A stretch of DNA of 64,000 bases from Ipomoea triloba (taxonomy: Eukaryota > Streptophyta > Magnoliopsida > Solanales > Convolvulaceae), in assembly GCF_003576645.1 (NCBI RefSeq), contig NC_044923.1:4363627-4427626 (forward strand), read 5' to 3'. Below are positions 31,866 through 45,144 of the stretch, in pieces; within the stretch, counting starts at the first letter, position 1, and each line of letters starts with the position of its first letter. The position numbers were made by a program, and so were the translations under genes. Below the pieces are notes generated by a model. That model worked only from the letters and a program-made list of their open reading frames with translations. It made no database searches and was not told the DNA's origin.

Positions 31866-34800
31866 CATAAACTCAAACACTCAATGGTAGTGACATGATT
31901 CATACCCTTATTTTATTGTTGGAAGCAAGTATTAAGTGATGTTTTTTGGGCATCTTAATATATTTGATTATTTCAGCGAAACACACATGCATACATCAAC
32001 ATCGTTTAGGCAAGTCATCATTCACGTCAAATGACACACCATATGGGTTGGAATTATTAAGGCAGAGTTAGTCAACTAAGATTTTGTATTGTTCCAATCA
32101 TTACACGACCACACAAAAACATAGGTGAAAGATAGAGGACCAGTCAACCCTGGGACACTGCTGGAAAATGGTGGGAGTGCCCAAACTTTCAAACAAGCAT
32201 GCATGTGGAATAATGAGGAGTTGGGAAGCCAAGGAAACCACAACTTAATTACAAAATATATGTTTACTTATAACAATTTCTTCAAAATTTTTTAGGTGTA
32301 CCGTACTCAGGGTTTCCATTGTCGAACGCAGTGACTAATCCATTCGCTGAATTATAGGCACCTCTTTGAAAAATAGAGAAGTCGTAGAATAGAAAATTAA
32401 AGAAAAAAAGGGAACGAAATGAAATAAATGTAGCCTTATTTTTTACTTTTTTATTTTTAGCTTTTCTATTTCTTTCTCCTTTTTTTTTGGATGAAAATGA
32501 AAACCTGTAGGCCGTAGTCACTCCACGAGAGTGTGCACTGGGTAATTAAATCTCACTCTTGAGTAATAGCTTGCAAACTACAAAGGAAAGGTAAATTGCA
32601 CTATGGAGACTTGTACAACGGGTTTGACTAAGCGAGTGTTGGTAATAATCGAACTCATGACCTTTAGGTATGAGAATAATGTTCTATATCTTCTTTATTT
32701 CTTTTTTATTTACATGAAAGCACACATTCGCTATCCAAAGGTGCGCTCTTGGTGAAGCCCGCCTTGTGAACATAGTTAGCAAAGGACCACAAATTCACAA
32801 TGAGGTCAATCAACCTAAATTGCCCAAAACTAATCAGTTCATAAACTAAGAATACTGATAGACAACTCAGGAATTGAATTTGGAACTTTGTGTATGTTAA
32901 GCAATTTAATTATGATCATAGAATTATGAAGATATTTATTGTCATGTGGGTTCAAAGAGGTCAATCTTCCAAGAGAATAAAATGGCATGGGAATTCAATT
33001 CCCACTAACTCATTGGTTGGTCGTCTGTGTAGTGGAACAATACATCATCAATAATTTCATGCATAAACAACCAAATTGACTCTACCTAATTAGAGTTGTA
33101 ATTTGTCGTCTAACTTTGCACAATCTAAATTTGCATACAACCAACCAAGTCCTATTTCATTGTTTAATTCACTAGAGAAATAGACTTCAAAGATTTTATT
33201 TCGATATTTGATTGGCTTAATGAATTGAATACAAATAGAATAATAACCATTCAAAAATATATAAATACTAGCTCTTATATTATATATCTAAACTTAAATA
33301 TTATATTAGACCCATTCAAAAGTTTGGTGTAATCAATTGGATACAGGTTTGGTATAATAGTATCTATGGACTAGCAGTTCACTTAACCTTATTTAGTATT
33401 AATTAGGTTGATATACCAGTAATTGACCTAGGAGTACAATATTATATTATGTGTGGATTATCCTTTTGGAGGAGTTGTTGAATGGATGCCTGGTTGGTCA
33501 TGACTAAACCAATTCAACCTTTTTTTTTTCTTTTTTTTTTTTTAAGATCAGAGTAATTCGTTTTAGTTTCCTTTCCTCCTAATTCTCTCCTTCCATCTAA
33601 ATGCACCCTGTAAAGTTTTTAGAAATAGTCATGCGAGAGATCTTTACAATTATCACTCTCTTATGTGTCATTTTTTGTTGAATATGTAGATTTCTTATTA
33701 ATTTGAGTGAAATTAGCAAATTCACCGGTCATCTATGAAGCTAAATTTTTCTTTTTAAATTAAAGAGTGACTAATAATGGCATCCAAAATTGATCTCCTC
33801 TTACCTCTCCAATTTGTAGGTCCAACTCTTCCACGTCACCATATAATATTTTCTACTATTTTCTCTCTAATCATTCCCATCTTTTCTCTCTTTTCGTGAG
33901 TCATACATTTTCAATTCAAAGCATCATCTATTATTTTATTTACTTTTTACAATTAATAATTTTAACTTTATAATTTCATAAATTAATCAAAATTTTTACA
34001 AATACATTAAAGTTGAAAAATAAAAATATATAATTCAACCCAAATATAAAAAGAGACAAACTAGACATACCCTAGACACGTGTCAAGTAACCGAAACATG
34101 CACTAACTCATCGAAAATTTTGGTACAGCTACAAAAGACTGTGCCATTGAGTGTATCAAGTCGTATATCAAGCTATGTTTTTCAATCTTATTAATTGTAA
34201 CTAGGGAATAAAATTATCCAATTATATAAGGAAAATGTTAATTAAGATGACACTTATAAAGATTGAGTGTACTAATAAATCAACACTTCTAACGCCGAAT
34301 TTTTTCTCAAATGTGATGATCAAATGGACGAAACATGATTCCTGTACCTGAAAATCACAAATTTGATTATTGTCAATATTCTTAATATGTTGCTAGGAAG
34401 TATCAACATGTGATCTCTAAAAAGCAACACACAACCCAGCTCACCAATCCACTACTTATCTTGTATACTAGGGGACAGGAAACTCTAGTTATGCATGGAA
34501 GCGCGCTGAAAGCAAAGTAGTTTGGTAGACATATGTGTGGCCAAGAATAAAGACCAGCCGAAGTCGTACATTTGTCAATCATCCAGGAAGCCTCTACAAT
34601 ATATAAGGATTAAGGAACTATATATTAATTTCTCTTAAGACATAATCTCTTGGATCATAATAACTTGTTTAGCTTGGTGGTTTTTAGTCATAACCTCTAA
34701 CCCATACACTAGGGCTTGATTCATAATAGTAGCATCATTATTCTTAGTCCACTATTTAAATGGTTTATACCTTGTATTATTATATGGAGTCTCGGGTCGT

Positions 34801-35536
34801 CCTTTTAAGCTAGTATATCAAAATTTATACACATTTTTTTAGACTTAGCGCTCCAAGTAATAATATTACTAATGCACACCCTTGTTTGGGCATGGGGTTA
34901 CGATCCCCATTTTAAACCAGTATCTCATACTTTGAACATAATTTTTTAAACTTAACGTCATAACAATAGTATTATTATTGCACATTCTTATTTGAGTAAT
35001 GATTGTGAGTTTCTTTCTTTATATACTACATAGGATCATATAATCAAACAACCTACCCCTCCGAGCTCCCGCAGTGGCGCACACGCTCGGGGCACTTTGT
35101 TCAAGCACGAAGCATTGAGAATAATGTTAAAATATAAATATACTAATGAAGTTGCACATTATATTCTGGGCATCGCAGATCAAGCAGCCTTAGCTTGCGC
35201 CAATGAATTCCTAGTCAAATCCACGATTCTTGAGATGAGTTCTTGGATAAGGTTACTGCCCTTTAAAAAAATACCACAACTATATATACTATTATTAATA
35301 CTAATAAAAAAATTCCACAATACACAACAATACCGCCAATACATTTTAAAAAATACAAAAGATCCCTCCAAGAATTATATATTTTGATCACAACTCACGA
35401 ATCACGATACTCTAAGTAGTATCGATAATTGTAAATTAAAGTAAAGTTTGATTTCTATAAATAATCACGTTTCGAGCTCATATCGTGGTTTATCTCTTTT
35501 AAAAGGTTTGATAAATTTTAAGAGTATATAAAGCGC
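31866..35536. other. Intergenic, no gene seen; several SINE remnants
   Basis: SINE family B bodies on the minus strand at about 32525-32690 and 32730-32910 (GGTGCGCTCTTGGTGAAGCC, then GTTAGCAAAGGACCACAA). A tRNA-like head fragment (GTGATGATCAAATGGACGAA, CACAAATTTGATTATTG) is at about 34300-34385. The second copy of the 10141-10450 repeat is at about 34505-34860. The 96-codon frame at 35097 has no recognised domain. Confidence 0.5.
34505..34860 (+). repeat. Dispersed repeat, copy 2 (copy 1 at 10141-10450)
   Basis: Matches in order include ACATATGTGTGGCCAAGAAT, GACCAGCCGAAGTCGTAC, ACACTAGGGCTTGAT, TTATACCTTGTATTATTATA and a GCGCTCCAAGTAATAATA block. Diverged; superfamily not assigned. Confidence 0.45.
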
Positions 35537-35545
35537 GTTTAAGTC

Positions 35546-35821
35546 GGCAAATTATTGTATGGACCATGGTCCACACAGCTGTGTGGACCATAATAAAATG
35601 TACATTTTTAATGTACTAAATGTATATTATTTTTGTACTGAATGTACATTATTTTTATACTATAAAAATAATGTACATTAAATACACAAATAATGTATAT
35701 TCTCTGAATACAATGTACATTATTTTTATATTGAATGTACATTATTTTTATATTGAACGTACATTATTTGATAGTATGGTCCACACAGCTGTATAGACCA
35801 TGGTCCACACAATAATGATTG
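35546..35821. mobile_element. MULE-type MITE carrying a private minisatellite (family M, member 3)
   Basis: The perfect 9-bp repeat GTTTAAGTC flanks it (35537-35545 and 35822-35830). The left end is GGCAAATTATTGTATGGACC; the right end reverse-complemented is CAATCATTATTGTGTGGACC. The interior is tandem and inverted copies of a ~22-bp unit with core ATGTACATTATTTTTATA. Both sub-terminal regions hold GGACCATGGTCC and CACAGCTGT palindromes. Confidence 0.9.
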
Positions 35822-36121
35822 GTTTAAGTCTGTACCATACTCAGACTAATTCTCGTTCGCACAAGACTGACTCAACTAAAAGGTAAAGTGTCAGTCAGAT
35901 TAGTTTTTCCATACAAGAGGAGGCCAATTAAAAGGGTGTACGACTACTCATGCCAACCAAGCTGCTTATAGTGATGAGAATATTAAATACTTATAAAAAA
36001 AGAATAAAAAAATAAAAAAAAAAAAACCTCAAGATACAACCTCGTAATGTTTTTTTTTTTGGGTAACTACCTCGTAATGTTAAGGTATGGTATTATAAAA
36101 ATAGTCAGTGCGATTAATTAT

Positions 36122-36385
36122 TTTTTTTTTTTGGTGGGGGGAAGGGACCCGAAGGGTCCCTAAAGAAGAAAGAGCCTAACTCCTTCTACTCAACGTTGCG
36201 CCATGAGCATCGCGAGTCAGCAGGTCAATCATGCCGTCCGGAGTACGGTTGAGCACAGTAGTACCCCAGGCGGATGTTTGTCCGAGATTAGCGAGGAAGT
36301 CGGCACATTGGTTCCCTTCCCGGAGAACATGCATGATGTTGATTTCCTGGAAGTGTTGGACAAGCGATTTACAATCCGCTAACAG
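36122..36385 (-). mobile_element. 5'-truncated LINE tail encoding an RNase H end, 15-bp TSD
   Basis: AGTGCGATTAATTAT occurs exactly on both sides (36107-36121 and 36386-36400). Next to the left copy is a T run, the poly-A tail of a minus-strand insertion. The minus strand encodes LLADCKSLVQHFQEINIMHV then LREGNQCADFLANLGQ and ends at a stop (about 36384-36178), typical of the RNase H-like C-terminus (RVT_3) of plant LINEs. A 7-bp perfect stem with a 3-nt loop (36144-36160) precedes the tail. Dead on arrival: the reverse transcriptase is missing. Confidence 0.9.
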
Positions 36386-36400
36386 AGTGCGATTAATTAT

Positions 36401-38796
36401 TGTGATTAAGCAGTAAATGGGTAATTAAAGAAAACAAAAGCAAAGAGACAGGGCGTGATGGGGGAGCAAAAGACGACGAACATACGCTTCCCGTCGCCAC
36501 GTGTCCCTGTCCTCCCCTCCTCAGTCAAACCAATTAAAAATAATTACAATTATAATTATAATTATATAATTAAATCAAACACCACAAAAGAATTAGTGTT
36601 TGACTGGTCAAATTGCTTAGCTGCCACTTTCTGAAAGGCCACGCTCCATTTCTGGATCCCAACCACCTTAACCCCACGGATCTCCAACCTCTCTTTCCCC
36701 CCACAATTTTTAAACACAATAAATAATTTTTGAATCATATTACGTCACCGCCACTATAATCATTATCTAATATTCACACAAAATAAGGTATTATTAGTGT
36801 ATTAAATTTGTTTCGTATTTAAACCAGTTTGGGCAGTGTGAATGATCGTACACTCCCATTGTTTAAGAGAAGTTGAGAATTCAAACCCTTCTCGTATAAA
36901 AAATCAATCTGGCCAACACTTTAAATTTGTCCCTTAATTGAGCTAGCCCGGTGCAAATCAATATTAGTTTGAGTATCTCTGAATATCTCATGGTCTAACA
37001 ACCAAAATTGTTTCGTATTTAATTTTCTTTAAAGTTCTTGCAAAAATGAAACATTTTTATCAGTAAATTATATAAAAATAATACTTTTCGTTCCGCAAAC
37101 AAGTAAAGAACGAAAATAATTACTGTGTAAAAAATTGATGGGTAAAAAGTGATGACGATATAATTGAGGACTTGAACAATAAGTAATATGTCTCTACAGT
37201 TCATATATGAAAAGTGTCATTTTTGTCTAAATTCTTTATTAATTCGTACGCGTTCAATAGTTAATCAATTCAAGCTATGAAATTCAACGAATGTACAAAG
37301 TTTTTATGTCTTATACCTTATAGATGGAGCCGCATAAGAAACTAACCAAATTTAGTAGGAAAAATAACATTTTTCTTAAAGTTAATGTTTATTTTAAAAA
37401 ATTAAAGTAAAATTCACACTATACTTTTAAAATTATACATTACCGTTTATAACATGATACAATACTTGTGTGTGAACTTGTTTGCATTTGATCATTATGT
37501 AAACCCCATTAACACATGACAAGGCAACTCAATTTACAAATACTCAATAATAACATGACAGTTACTGCGCAACAGGGCAAGAAATTGATTATTACAAATA
37601 ACTTTAAAATAAGAAAATGATATATATTTGTTTAAAATGTATAATTTACATGTACTAAGTAACTTTATTAAAATTTGTTTTTAATACAAGAATATACTTA
37701 TTTAAAAAAAATGCAAATAAAAGATTGTGTGCAAGCAATTGATAAAGAAATATTTGGAGTATTGGCATTATATTTATGATGATGAAAGCTAAGGGCTCAA
37801 TTTATATTTCCCCATAAACTATGGCGCACGTTAATACTGCAAAACGCATTAACTCCCACTGACGTTTGCGTATTTTTGACTTCCCCTTTGGCATCCCCCT
37901 CCGTGACGCCATCTAAAACTGCCAAATGCCCTTTTCCTTGCCCTAAACATTTTGCATTTTATTTCCCCTACGCCAAAGCCAAACCAAACGAAAACCCAAA
38001 ATGGACAATAATAACAATAATATTAATACAAACAAAGTCTTGAGTTTCTTCTCCCTCCAACAAACCCATTCCACAACATGTTTTATGGTGCAATATCTCG
38101 TGAGATGAGACTAATCTAGTTGATTTTTATCATTAAATTTTAATTGGAAAAAATTACTAAGGGTGTTGCTGCATACACATGAGTTTGTGTATAAATTAAA
38201 GAAAAATTTTATAATAATGTCATGAGTTATTATGTTGTGTGCTTTGTAAAGTACTTTACGGATTATATCTGTATCATTAACACGTCATCACCCTAGGATG
38301 TCCACTAGGTAAATCTTACTTTGTGACCATAGTTAACAAATAATTACAAGGAGATAAATCAATTTAGATTAGTCACAACCGATTGATTCAAATCCAGAAA
38401 ACCGATTGATTCAAATCCAGAAGACCATATAGACCTATGTTTAAAATTTTAAGCATTAAAAAAGATGATGATGCAATAAAAGCTGTTTACAAAATTTCAA
38501 AATTGTCTTGGTACAATAAATATACAATGCAATTAAAAATACATTCAAAGAGAGCAGATTTCCTTTTTATCCAGCATAGGAGTTTGGACCCATTGTACTG
38601 TGGTCAAATTACCCACAGTGTGAGGGAATTTTTTATTGGTAAAAGTTTGAAGATTTCTCATAGTTGTAATTTCTTTAATGGGAATAATTTAAATTTAAAA
38701 AATAAAAAAATAAAGAAACTTTTTTGTTGTAGGGTTTCAACTTTCAAGTACTTACCAGACCAGACCCCATTAAACAATCAGTAGAGGTGAGAAAGG
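36401..38796. other. Upstream region of the U-box gene; no other gene seen
   Basis: AT-rich, with a SINE-like fragment at about 36840-36905 (GAGAATTCAAACCCTTCTCG) and a family B body on the minus strand at about 38284-38400. No open frame is convincing. Confidence 0.5.
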
Positions 38797-39519
38797 GGCT
38801 GTCTCTCTCTCTCACACACACACCCACACTCAAAGCTAGCTCAAACTTTCTCTCTCCTATCCCTTTGTATATTTTCTCCCACACTTGGTATGTTTTCTCA
38901 ACTCTCCCATTCTTTCTTGTTCCCCATGTTGTGATGTCTTGCAATTTTCTTGAAATTTCTTGTTGAAAATCTAAGGGAGAAACTGTTATTTTTTTCTTAA
39001 AGATTGGATTTTTGGGGGTTTTCTGATCTGGGGTAGGACTGATTGTGATTCAAATCTATTTTGAGAGAGTGGGGAAAGATTAGACTAGTTGGGCTTTGGG
39101 ATTGGGGAAGTAAGATTAGCAATTCATCTTATTATCATTCATCATCATCATCATAGTCTTTGATCTTGATAATGATGGTGAAAACGAACACTATGACTCT
39201 TTTGACCGGGGGAAAAGAGTTGAGATAAAGCTCTCAAGGAAAAAAGAAGGAAAAGATGTCCCCCTTGGGTGTGGATTATTGACTGTGGGACTAGTGTGAT
39301 GTCAATGACCCAGAAAGTGAAAGAGAGAGAGGGCCAAAGTGTGTGAAACTCTCTCTTTCTTCTCTTTCTTCTCTCTTTTATTTTTTTTTTCTTTTCACCC
39401 ACACGCTTCAAGTTTGGTCCCTGAATGTGTGCTGTGTGGTGAGGAAGACTGTTTCTTGATTCTTGATTCTGTATTTAAAGAATAGGGTTTGGGTTTTTGG
39501 GCAAAACCAAGGGAGAAAG
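38797..39519 (+). promoter_or_regulatory. CT-rich leader region of the U-box gene
   Basis: A (CT)n then (CA)n tract (38797-38825) followed by pyrimidine-rich text and, further on, TCATCATCATCATCAT (39138) and CTCTCTTTCTTCTC (39350). Such tracts are common in plant 5' UTRs. No TATA box could be fixed with confidence, so promoter and UTR limits are open. Confidence 0.35.
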
Positions 39520-40866
39520 ATGCCTATGTACCAGCCAGGAAGAGGGGGGAGGGGGGAGTTTGAGGTGGGGGGTGGTGGGCAGGTTCTGGATCTGGAGACT
39601 GCTGTGAAAGATGGGATTTTGGGGGGTGGGGGGGTGGGGGTTTTGGCAAAAACAGTTGACAAGAAACCTAGTCTTAGGACCATGATTGAAGAGCTTGATG
39701 CAATTGAGGTTCCTGCAGTGTTCATTTGCCCAATTTCTTTAGACCCAATGCAGGACCCTGTGACCCTTTGCACAGGCCAGACCTATGAAAGGTCCAATAT
39801 TCTCAAATGGTTCTCTTTGGGGCATTTTACTTGCCCCACAACAATGCAGGAGCTTTGGGATGATTCAATCACCCCTAATAGTACCTTGCATCAGTTGATT
39901 TACACCTGGTTTTCCCAGAAGTATTTGGCTATGAAGAAGAGGTCTGAGGATGTTCAAGGCAGAGTCTTGGAGATTCTTGAGTCTCTCAAGAAGGTTAAGG
40001 GTCAGGCTAGGGTTCAGGCCTTGAAGGAGTTGAGGCTAGTCGTGTCTGCACACGATTCGGCCAAGAAAACCGTGATGAGCAATGGCGGGGTTGCTCTGAT
40101 TAGTTCGTTGTTGGGCGCTTTTACCTCCCACGCTGTTGCTTCGGAGGCCATTGGGATTTTGGTGTGTTTGGATATAAACTTTAGTGGGAAGAAGGATTTG
40201 GCGCAACCATCCAAGGTTTCGTTACTAGTGGATACATTGAACGAGGGGTCAATTGATACGAAGATCAATTGTATGAAACTGCTTGAAATGTTGATAGAAG
40301 GGAAGGATTCCGACTCCCAAATCGTATCAAGTTTGAGTCTTTTGGTTGGAGTGTTGAGATTAGTGAGGGATAAGAGGCACCCGAATGGGGTCCTGGCGGG
40401 ACTCAAGATGCTCAAGATAATCGCCTCATACGAATCGTTACGAGCCTCAATTGTGAATGTTGGGAGCATCCCTCAATTGGTGGATGTGTTGCCTAGTTTG
40501 AATGCAGAGTGCTTGGAATTAGCCCTTCACGTTCTTGAGCTATTGTCTGCCCTCCCCGAGGGCGCATTGGCTCTCAAGGATTGCCCCCGAACCATCCCCA
40601 ACACCGTGAAACTGCTGATGAAAGTCTCGGAAAGCTGCACTCAATCAGCTCTGTCGATATTGTGGGAAGTTTGCAAGCTTGCACCCGAGAAATGTTCCAC
40701 GCTCGTCGTTGAGGCTGGCCTAGCCGCGAAGCTCCTCCTTGTGATCCAGAGCGGGTGCAACCCGGTGTTGAAACAACGATCAGCAGAGCTCTTGAAACTG
40801 TGTAGTCTAAATTACACGGCCACCATTTTCATTTCCAAGTGTAAACTTACGAAAACAATACAATGA
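39520..40866 (+). CDS. U-box E3 ubiquitin ligase, PUB30/31 type
   Basis: A single exon of 448 aa starts MPMYQPGRGG, the N-terminus of the PUB30/PUB31 group, and has the length of that group. I chose this ATG rather than one 19 codons upstream for that reason. A Gly-rich segment (7-40) is followed by the U-box at about 65-138 (VFICPISLDPMQDPVTLCTG, TYERSNILKWF, CPTTMQEL, LIYTWF), which recruits a ubiquitin-charged E2. Armadillo-like helical repeats fill the rest (about 150-435) and would bind substrate. The C-terminus LKLCSLNYTATIFISKCKL fits the family. Relatives are reported to regulate stress responses, but the target here is unknown. The coding region is intact. Confidence 0.94.
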   Translation: MPMYQPGRGGRGEFEVGGGGQVLDLETAVKDGILGGGGVGVLAKTVDKKPSLRTMIEELDAIEVPAVFICPISLDPMQDPVTLCTGQTYERSNILKWFSLGHFTCPTTMQELWDDSITPNSTLHQLIYTWFSQKYLAMKKRSEDVQGRVLEILESLKKVKGQARVQALKELRLVVSAHDSAKKTVMSNGGVALISSLLGAFTSHAVASEAIGILVCLDINFSGKKDLAQPSKVSLLVDTLNEGSIDTKINCMKLLEMLIEGKDSDSQIVSSLSLLVGVLRLVRDKRHPNGVLAGLKMLKIIASYESLRASIVNVGSIPQLVDVLPSLNAECLELALHVLELLSALPEGALALKDCPRTIPNTVKLLMKVSESCTQSALSILWEVCKLAPEKCSTLVVEAGLAAKLLLVIQSGCNPVLKQRSAELLKLCSLNYTATIFISKCKLTKTIQ

Positions 40867-42425
40867 GACAATGCATTCGTTATAATCGTTATTTGCACAC
40901 ACGAATTTTCCCCTTCCCCAAGATCCCGAGGGGTCTTGGATTGGCTTAGCGTCGAGGTGCCATTTTTGTACATACTTCTTACAGCATTAGGTGCCATCGA
41001 TATTCGCTTGATAAAGAACTGCTTATTGCCATTAGTTCAGTGAAGATCTTTCAATAACACATCCATGGCAGAACAGTTGCTTCAACCTGCAAATTCTATC
41101 TCATTATTGTAAAGATTGTTATTGCTGTAGTTCAAGATTCATTATTTCTCAAATCAGACTAATGCAAGTCGAATTTCAATCTAATCTCATTCAGCCATTC
41201 AAAATAGCTCTTCTAAGGACATTACTGTATACACATGGGTTCGAACTTTCTGATATATGATCTCGTATTTTAGTGACTCAAACTCTTCTAAGTTGAGATG
41301 AAGTGTTAATTTCAAGTTTCCATTTTAGTGTTTTGAGTAATTATTACCCTCAAGTCTCTCAAGAAGGGCATTCCTACCTATAGTCCTCAATGCATCATGT
41401 GACCTTGTAAGCCTCAAAAGACAAAAAGGTATTTTCATCATACCAACAAGGAAGAACAACAAAAATAACAACTACTGTCGCATACTCGCAACTTTATTTC
41501 TTTACTTTTAGACTGTCATCACATTTGAGACACGCAAAGTGCTGAATTTGGGCTATTAATCTTTTATTGACCTCTGCCCAAAAATCCCTTAGCCACCAGG
41601 TACTAGATTTGATCCTTTACTGACCTCCGTCCAACCCAAATAATAAATTAACTTATCTCAAATTTTTTACCCGGAACAACATTTTAAATGGTGTGATTTT
41701 CATTTCAAATAATGGTAACTTTAGTCAGTAAATCCACACTAATCTCTGCGCAAGCCACGGGTAAGATGGGTAGAGTTGGGTCAAACATGTTTATAGCAGA
41801 AATCTCGACCACCGCACGTACACTCCTCGGACCTAACAAAAGAGAAAAAGACTAAAAAAAACACAAAGAAAAAAGAGCAGACAAGTGGAGGAGGTTACCT
41901 TAAAAGGGGAGTAAGGGATAATTTTTTGTTGGCATTGCAAAATTGAGAGGTTTGACTGAGACCAAAAGACTAAAGTTTGAAGAAATTCTAAGAACAAATA
42001 AAGTTTGTGGCCAGATAGTTTAAGTGGTTGACTAATCAATGTCCGTAGTAGTAAAGACCTCTCGTGTTAAGAAATTGCAAGACAAAAAAATAAAATAAAA
42101 TTCTCTTGCTATGTAGTTCAAGTGACTGACTAATGAAATGTTACTGCAGGTGAAAATCTCTTGTGCATTGAAGTGTACAAGCGACGGAACTAGGAGAAAT
42201 TTGAGTTGTCAAATATAATTTTAAAAAGCATATAATAACGTCTCTGTGGTGAAACTGTTAGAAATATTCTCTTGGAATGGATTGAAAGCTGGAAAGGGGC
42301 AACATTGTCCTCCAAATTGGTGTTCTTTTATTTACTTTACCATAAAGCCACAAGCTTTAATTTGCCCCTTAATTATTCTCCTTCTTTCATTTCATTCCAT
42401 TTCCATTTCGCCCATATATATATAA
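40867..42425. other. Intergenic downstream of the U-box gene; tRNA-like repeat pair
   Basis: No gene is supported. Two related segments at about 41993-42085 (TGTGGCCAGATAGTTTAAGT, ACCTCTCGTG) and 42108-42190 (CTATGTAGTTCAAGTGACTG, AATCTCTTGTG) look like tandem SINE heads. Confidence 0.45.
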
Positions 42426-42587
42426 AATCACGTGCGAACTGCTCTTAACGTCCGAACCTACGAACTTCTAAAGAAGTGCACCTCACTTGCTACATGATTG
42501 CACTGCAAGGTCCTTCCGGCATGTTTGGGAGTTGTAGCGATGCAATCCTTTAGAAGTTCGCAAGTTAACATTGGTTCGCACATGATT
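42426..42587. mobile_element. Short MITE with ~40-bp TIRs
   Basis: Left AATCACGTGCGAACTGCTCT and, 20 bp on, CGAACTTCTAAAG; the reverse-complemented right arm reads AATCATGTGCGAACCAATGT and CGAACTTCTAAAG. The central ~80 bp is unrelated. The target duplication is not clear, so the superfamily is not assigned. Confidence 0.7.
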
Positions 42588-45144
42588 ATGATTACACGCA
42601 CACCACAATAATATATGCATATCACGTATAGACTAATTCAGTCGAGTCTCGATCAAGTCTTTTCTAATGACATTAATTCAAACACATTTAAACACTATGA
42701 GTCTATGAATACTGGAAGGTAATATTATCTTTTCCAATTTACTCTTCTTTCTTTGTTTGTTTTCTTTAATATTTTTTAAATTCATTTTTTTTATTTAATT
42801 GTATGTTTGATGAGTTTTTAAATATATAAATTTTATATGCTAAACACTAAATTAAATATTACAAAAAATTAAATTATAATATGTTTGTCAATAAATTAAT
42901 AATTTTGCATCCATTATTTACAAATATACCACTAATCTTTCTAGTTATAGTACTTGATTTCTTACTATTCTTGTGATTTTTTGTTTTTAATAATAATAAC
43001 AGTAAAAATAATTAGAGGAACAACGTTAATGCTGGGTATTATAATTAGGCACAAAATCCAACGAAGATGTTAATGCCTTCCATTTTCACTCTACTTTTAA
43101 GACTACATTTCTTACCTAAAGATTCACATTTTATCCAGTTGTTATTATTTTTACAGTACCATACGTCATTCCACACTAAACTTTTTTAAAAATTAAACAA
43201 TTATTTATTTTATACATTATTGGAAAATAAAGATAAATTTAAATTTGCTTTGGTTCATAAATACTTGCTCAAAATTTTAAAAAATTACATGAACGTGCAC
43301 TCTAAGTGAAACCAACCTTATAATACTAGTCGACAAAGAATCACTATGAGGTAACTCAGCTTAGTTAGGTTATGCATAACTGACTGACTCAAACCAATAA
43401 TGCAAAAGACAATTCCTGCAAAAAGTTGAACTTGAAACGTTATAGTTACCAAAATAACTACCTAATCAAACCGTTTAGGGCTACCCGTGCAGGCTACCTT
43501 ATGTTTTCTTAAACTTACAGAAGGTTGAGAGAATGAGAGTACAATTTGTAAAGTATAAAATACAATGTTGTAAAACACATGTCATTATAACTCACGACAT
43601 TGTAAAATTTTCCTCGTGTGAGATCAAACTACTAATATATTTGTAAGGTCGCCTTTCACCGAGTAAGTGTCACGCTCAGAGAATACGTCATGAGTCTAAT
43701 CTGAATTAATTTCATAATTGTGGGAACACGGAATGCTCTATTCAAAAAATTAAAATAAGTAGTGTATGTATGTTCTCTTTATTAGACATTTTCATATATG
43801 TTCTCTCCTCCTCCTCCTCCTCCTCCTCCTCTTCTTCTTCTTTTTTTTTTTTTTTTGGGAGCCAAAAAAAATAAAATAAAATTAAAAGAAGTAGTGTATG
43901 TATGTTCAATCAGTTACACAACTTAATGTGACATTTTTATGTACGGTATTGCATGTAGATTTTGTTATATATATTCAAAATTCAATTTTTTTTTTTTTTA
44001 AAACGTGGTGAGTGATGTCAAAGGGAATTAAATTGGGAGTAAATAATCCATTAATTTCGTCATAAATGGAAAATGACATCTCACATTCTCACTGTCATCA
44101 GTCTTGCATTTGTTATGCAATGTTTTGATTTCTTTTGGCCTTCCTTTGCCCCTCTTTTTTTCAACTTCAATTAGAAACATCCCCAATAAATGAAAATATG
44201 GGTAGGTGTGTAGTAATGGAATGAACATATTAACTATAGTGAATAGTAAATACTAAACGAGAATGTTTGAGACACGTATAATTATCATTTTTATTAAATA
44301 TTTATGTATATGTTCTCTTTTTATTGAATATGTAAATTTCTTTGCTCCCAAATATGTAAATTTCTTATTAACTTTAGGTGATGTAGCCAATTCACTCATA
44401 ATATATATACATATTCCTTTCAAAGTCTACGAGTGACATTATGTAGGGTGAGAAACATTCTTTAATACTAAAGTATCAACTTTTTTTTTTTTTTAATGTT
44501 AACTATTTTCTTAGAATATGCGGAGTATATATTCTTATCACATGATATATATATTGATTGGATGGATCGGAAGAAAAGTAAAAAAAAAAAAAAAAAAAAA
44601 TTTATCACCCTTTAAAACATATGATCAACATGAATGGTTTTACACTCTCATCCCTTAAGAGATGTTGAGAGTTCAAAACATTTTTTCTTGTATGAAAAAG
44701 TCAAAATGTTTAGCATTTTGGCCTTTAATTTTTATTATTTTTTTACAACATGGTTGGCTGATTTGGTATTGTACGCTCTGTTATTTTAAATTAGTTTAAG
44801 TTGAATTAATACTATCAACAAAATTTTTTTTGGCAATTTTAAATTCAAAGCAATTCCTTCATGAGATTTTAGTAGTATATACAAGACTGAATTTAGTGAA
44901 CTTTTGTCACTTAAAATGTATCCTTTTTTCTACTTTAATATTATCATTTAATGTCGGAATGTTCTTGAACAAACAAGAAATAAATATCCTTTAGTCGTGC
45001 ACCATAAATTGAAAATGACTTTTCATTTTATGAATTTGTTTGATATCGAGTACATTTTTTGCAAATCGGCCCACAGTGTCCCATATATAATTGAGAAGGC
45101 TACACTTTTTCAAACTTTAAATTTTCATATTTATTTTCACACAA
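42588..45144. other. Intergenic, no gene seen; SINE body and simple repeats
   Basis: A family B body on the minus strand at about 43290-43400 (GTGCACTCTAAGTGAAACCA, GAGGTAACTCAGCTTAGTTA), a (TCC)n tract at 43806-43830 and many A/T runs. Nothing coding. Confidence 0.5.
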
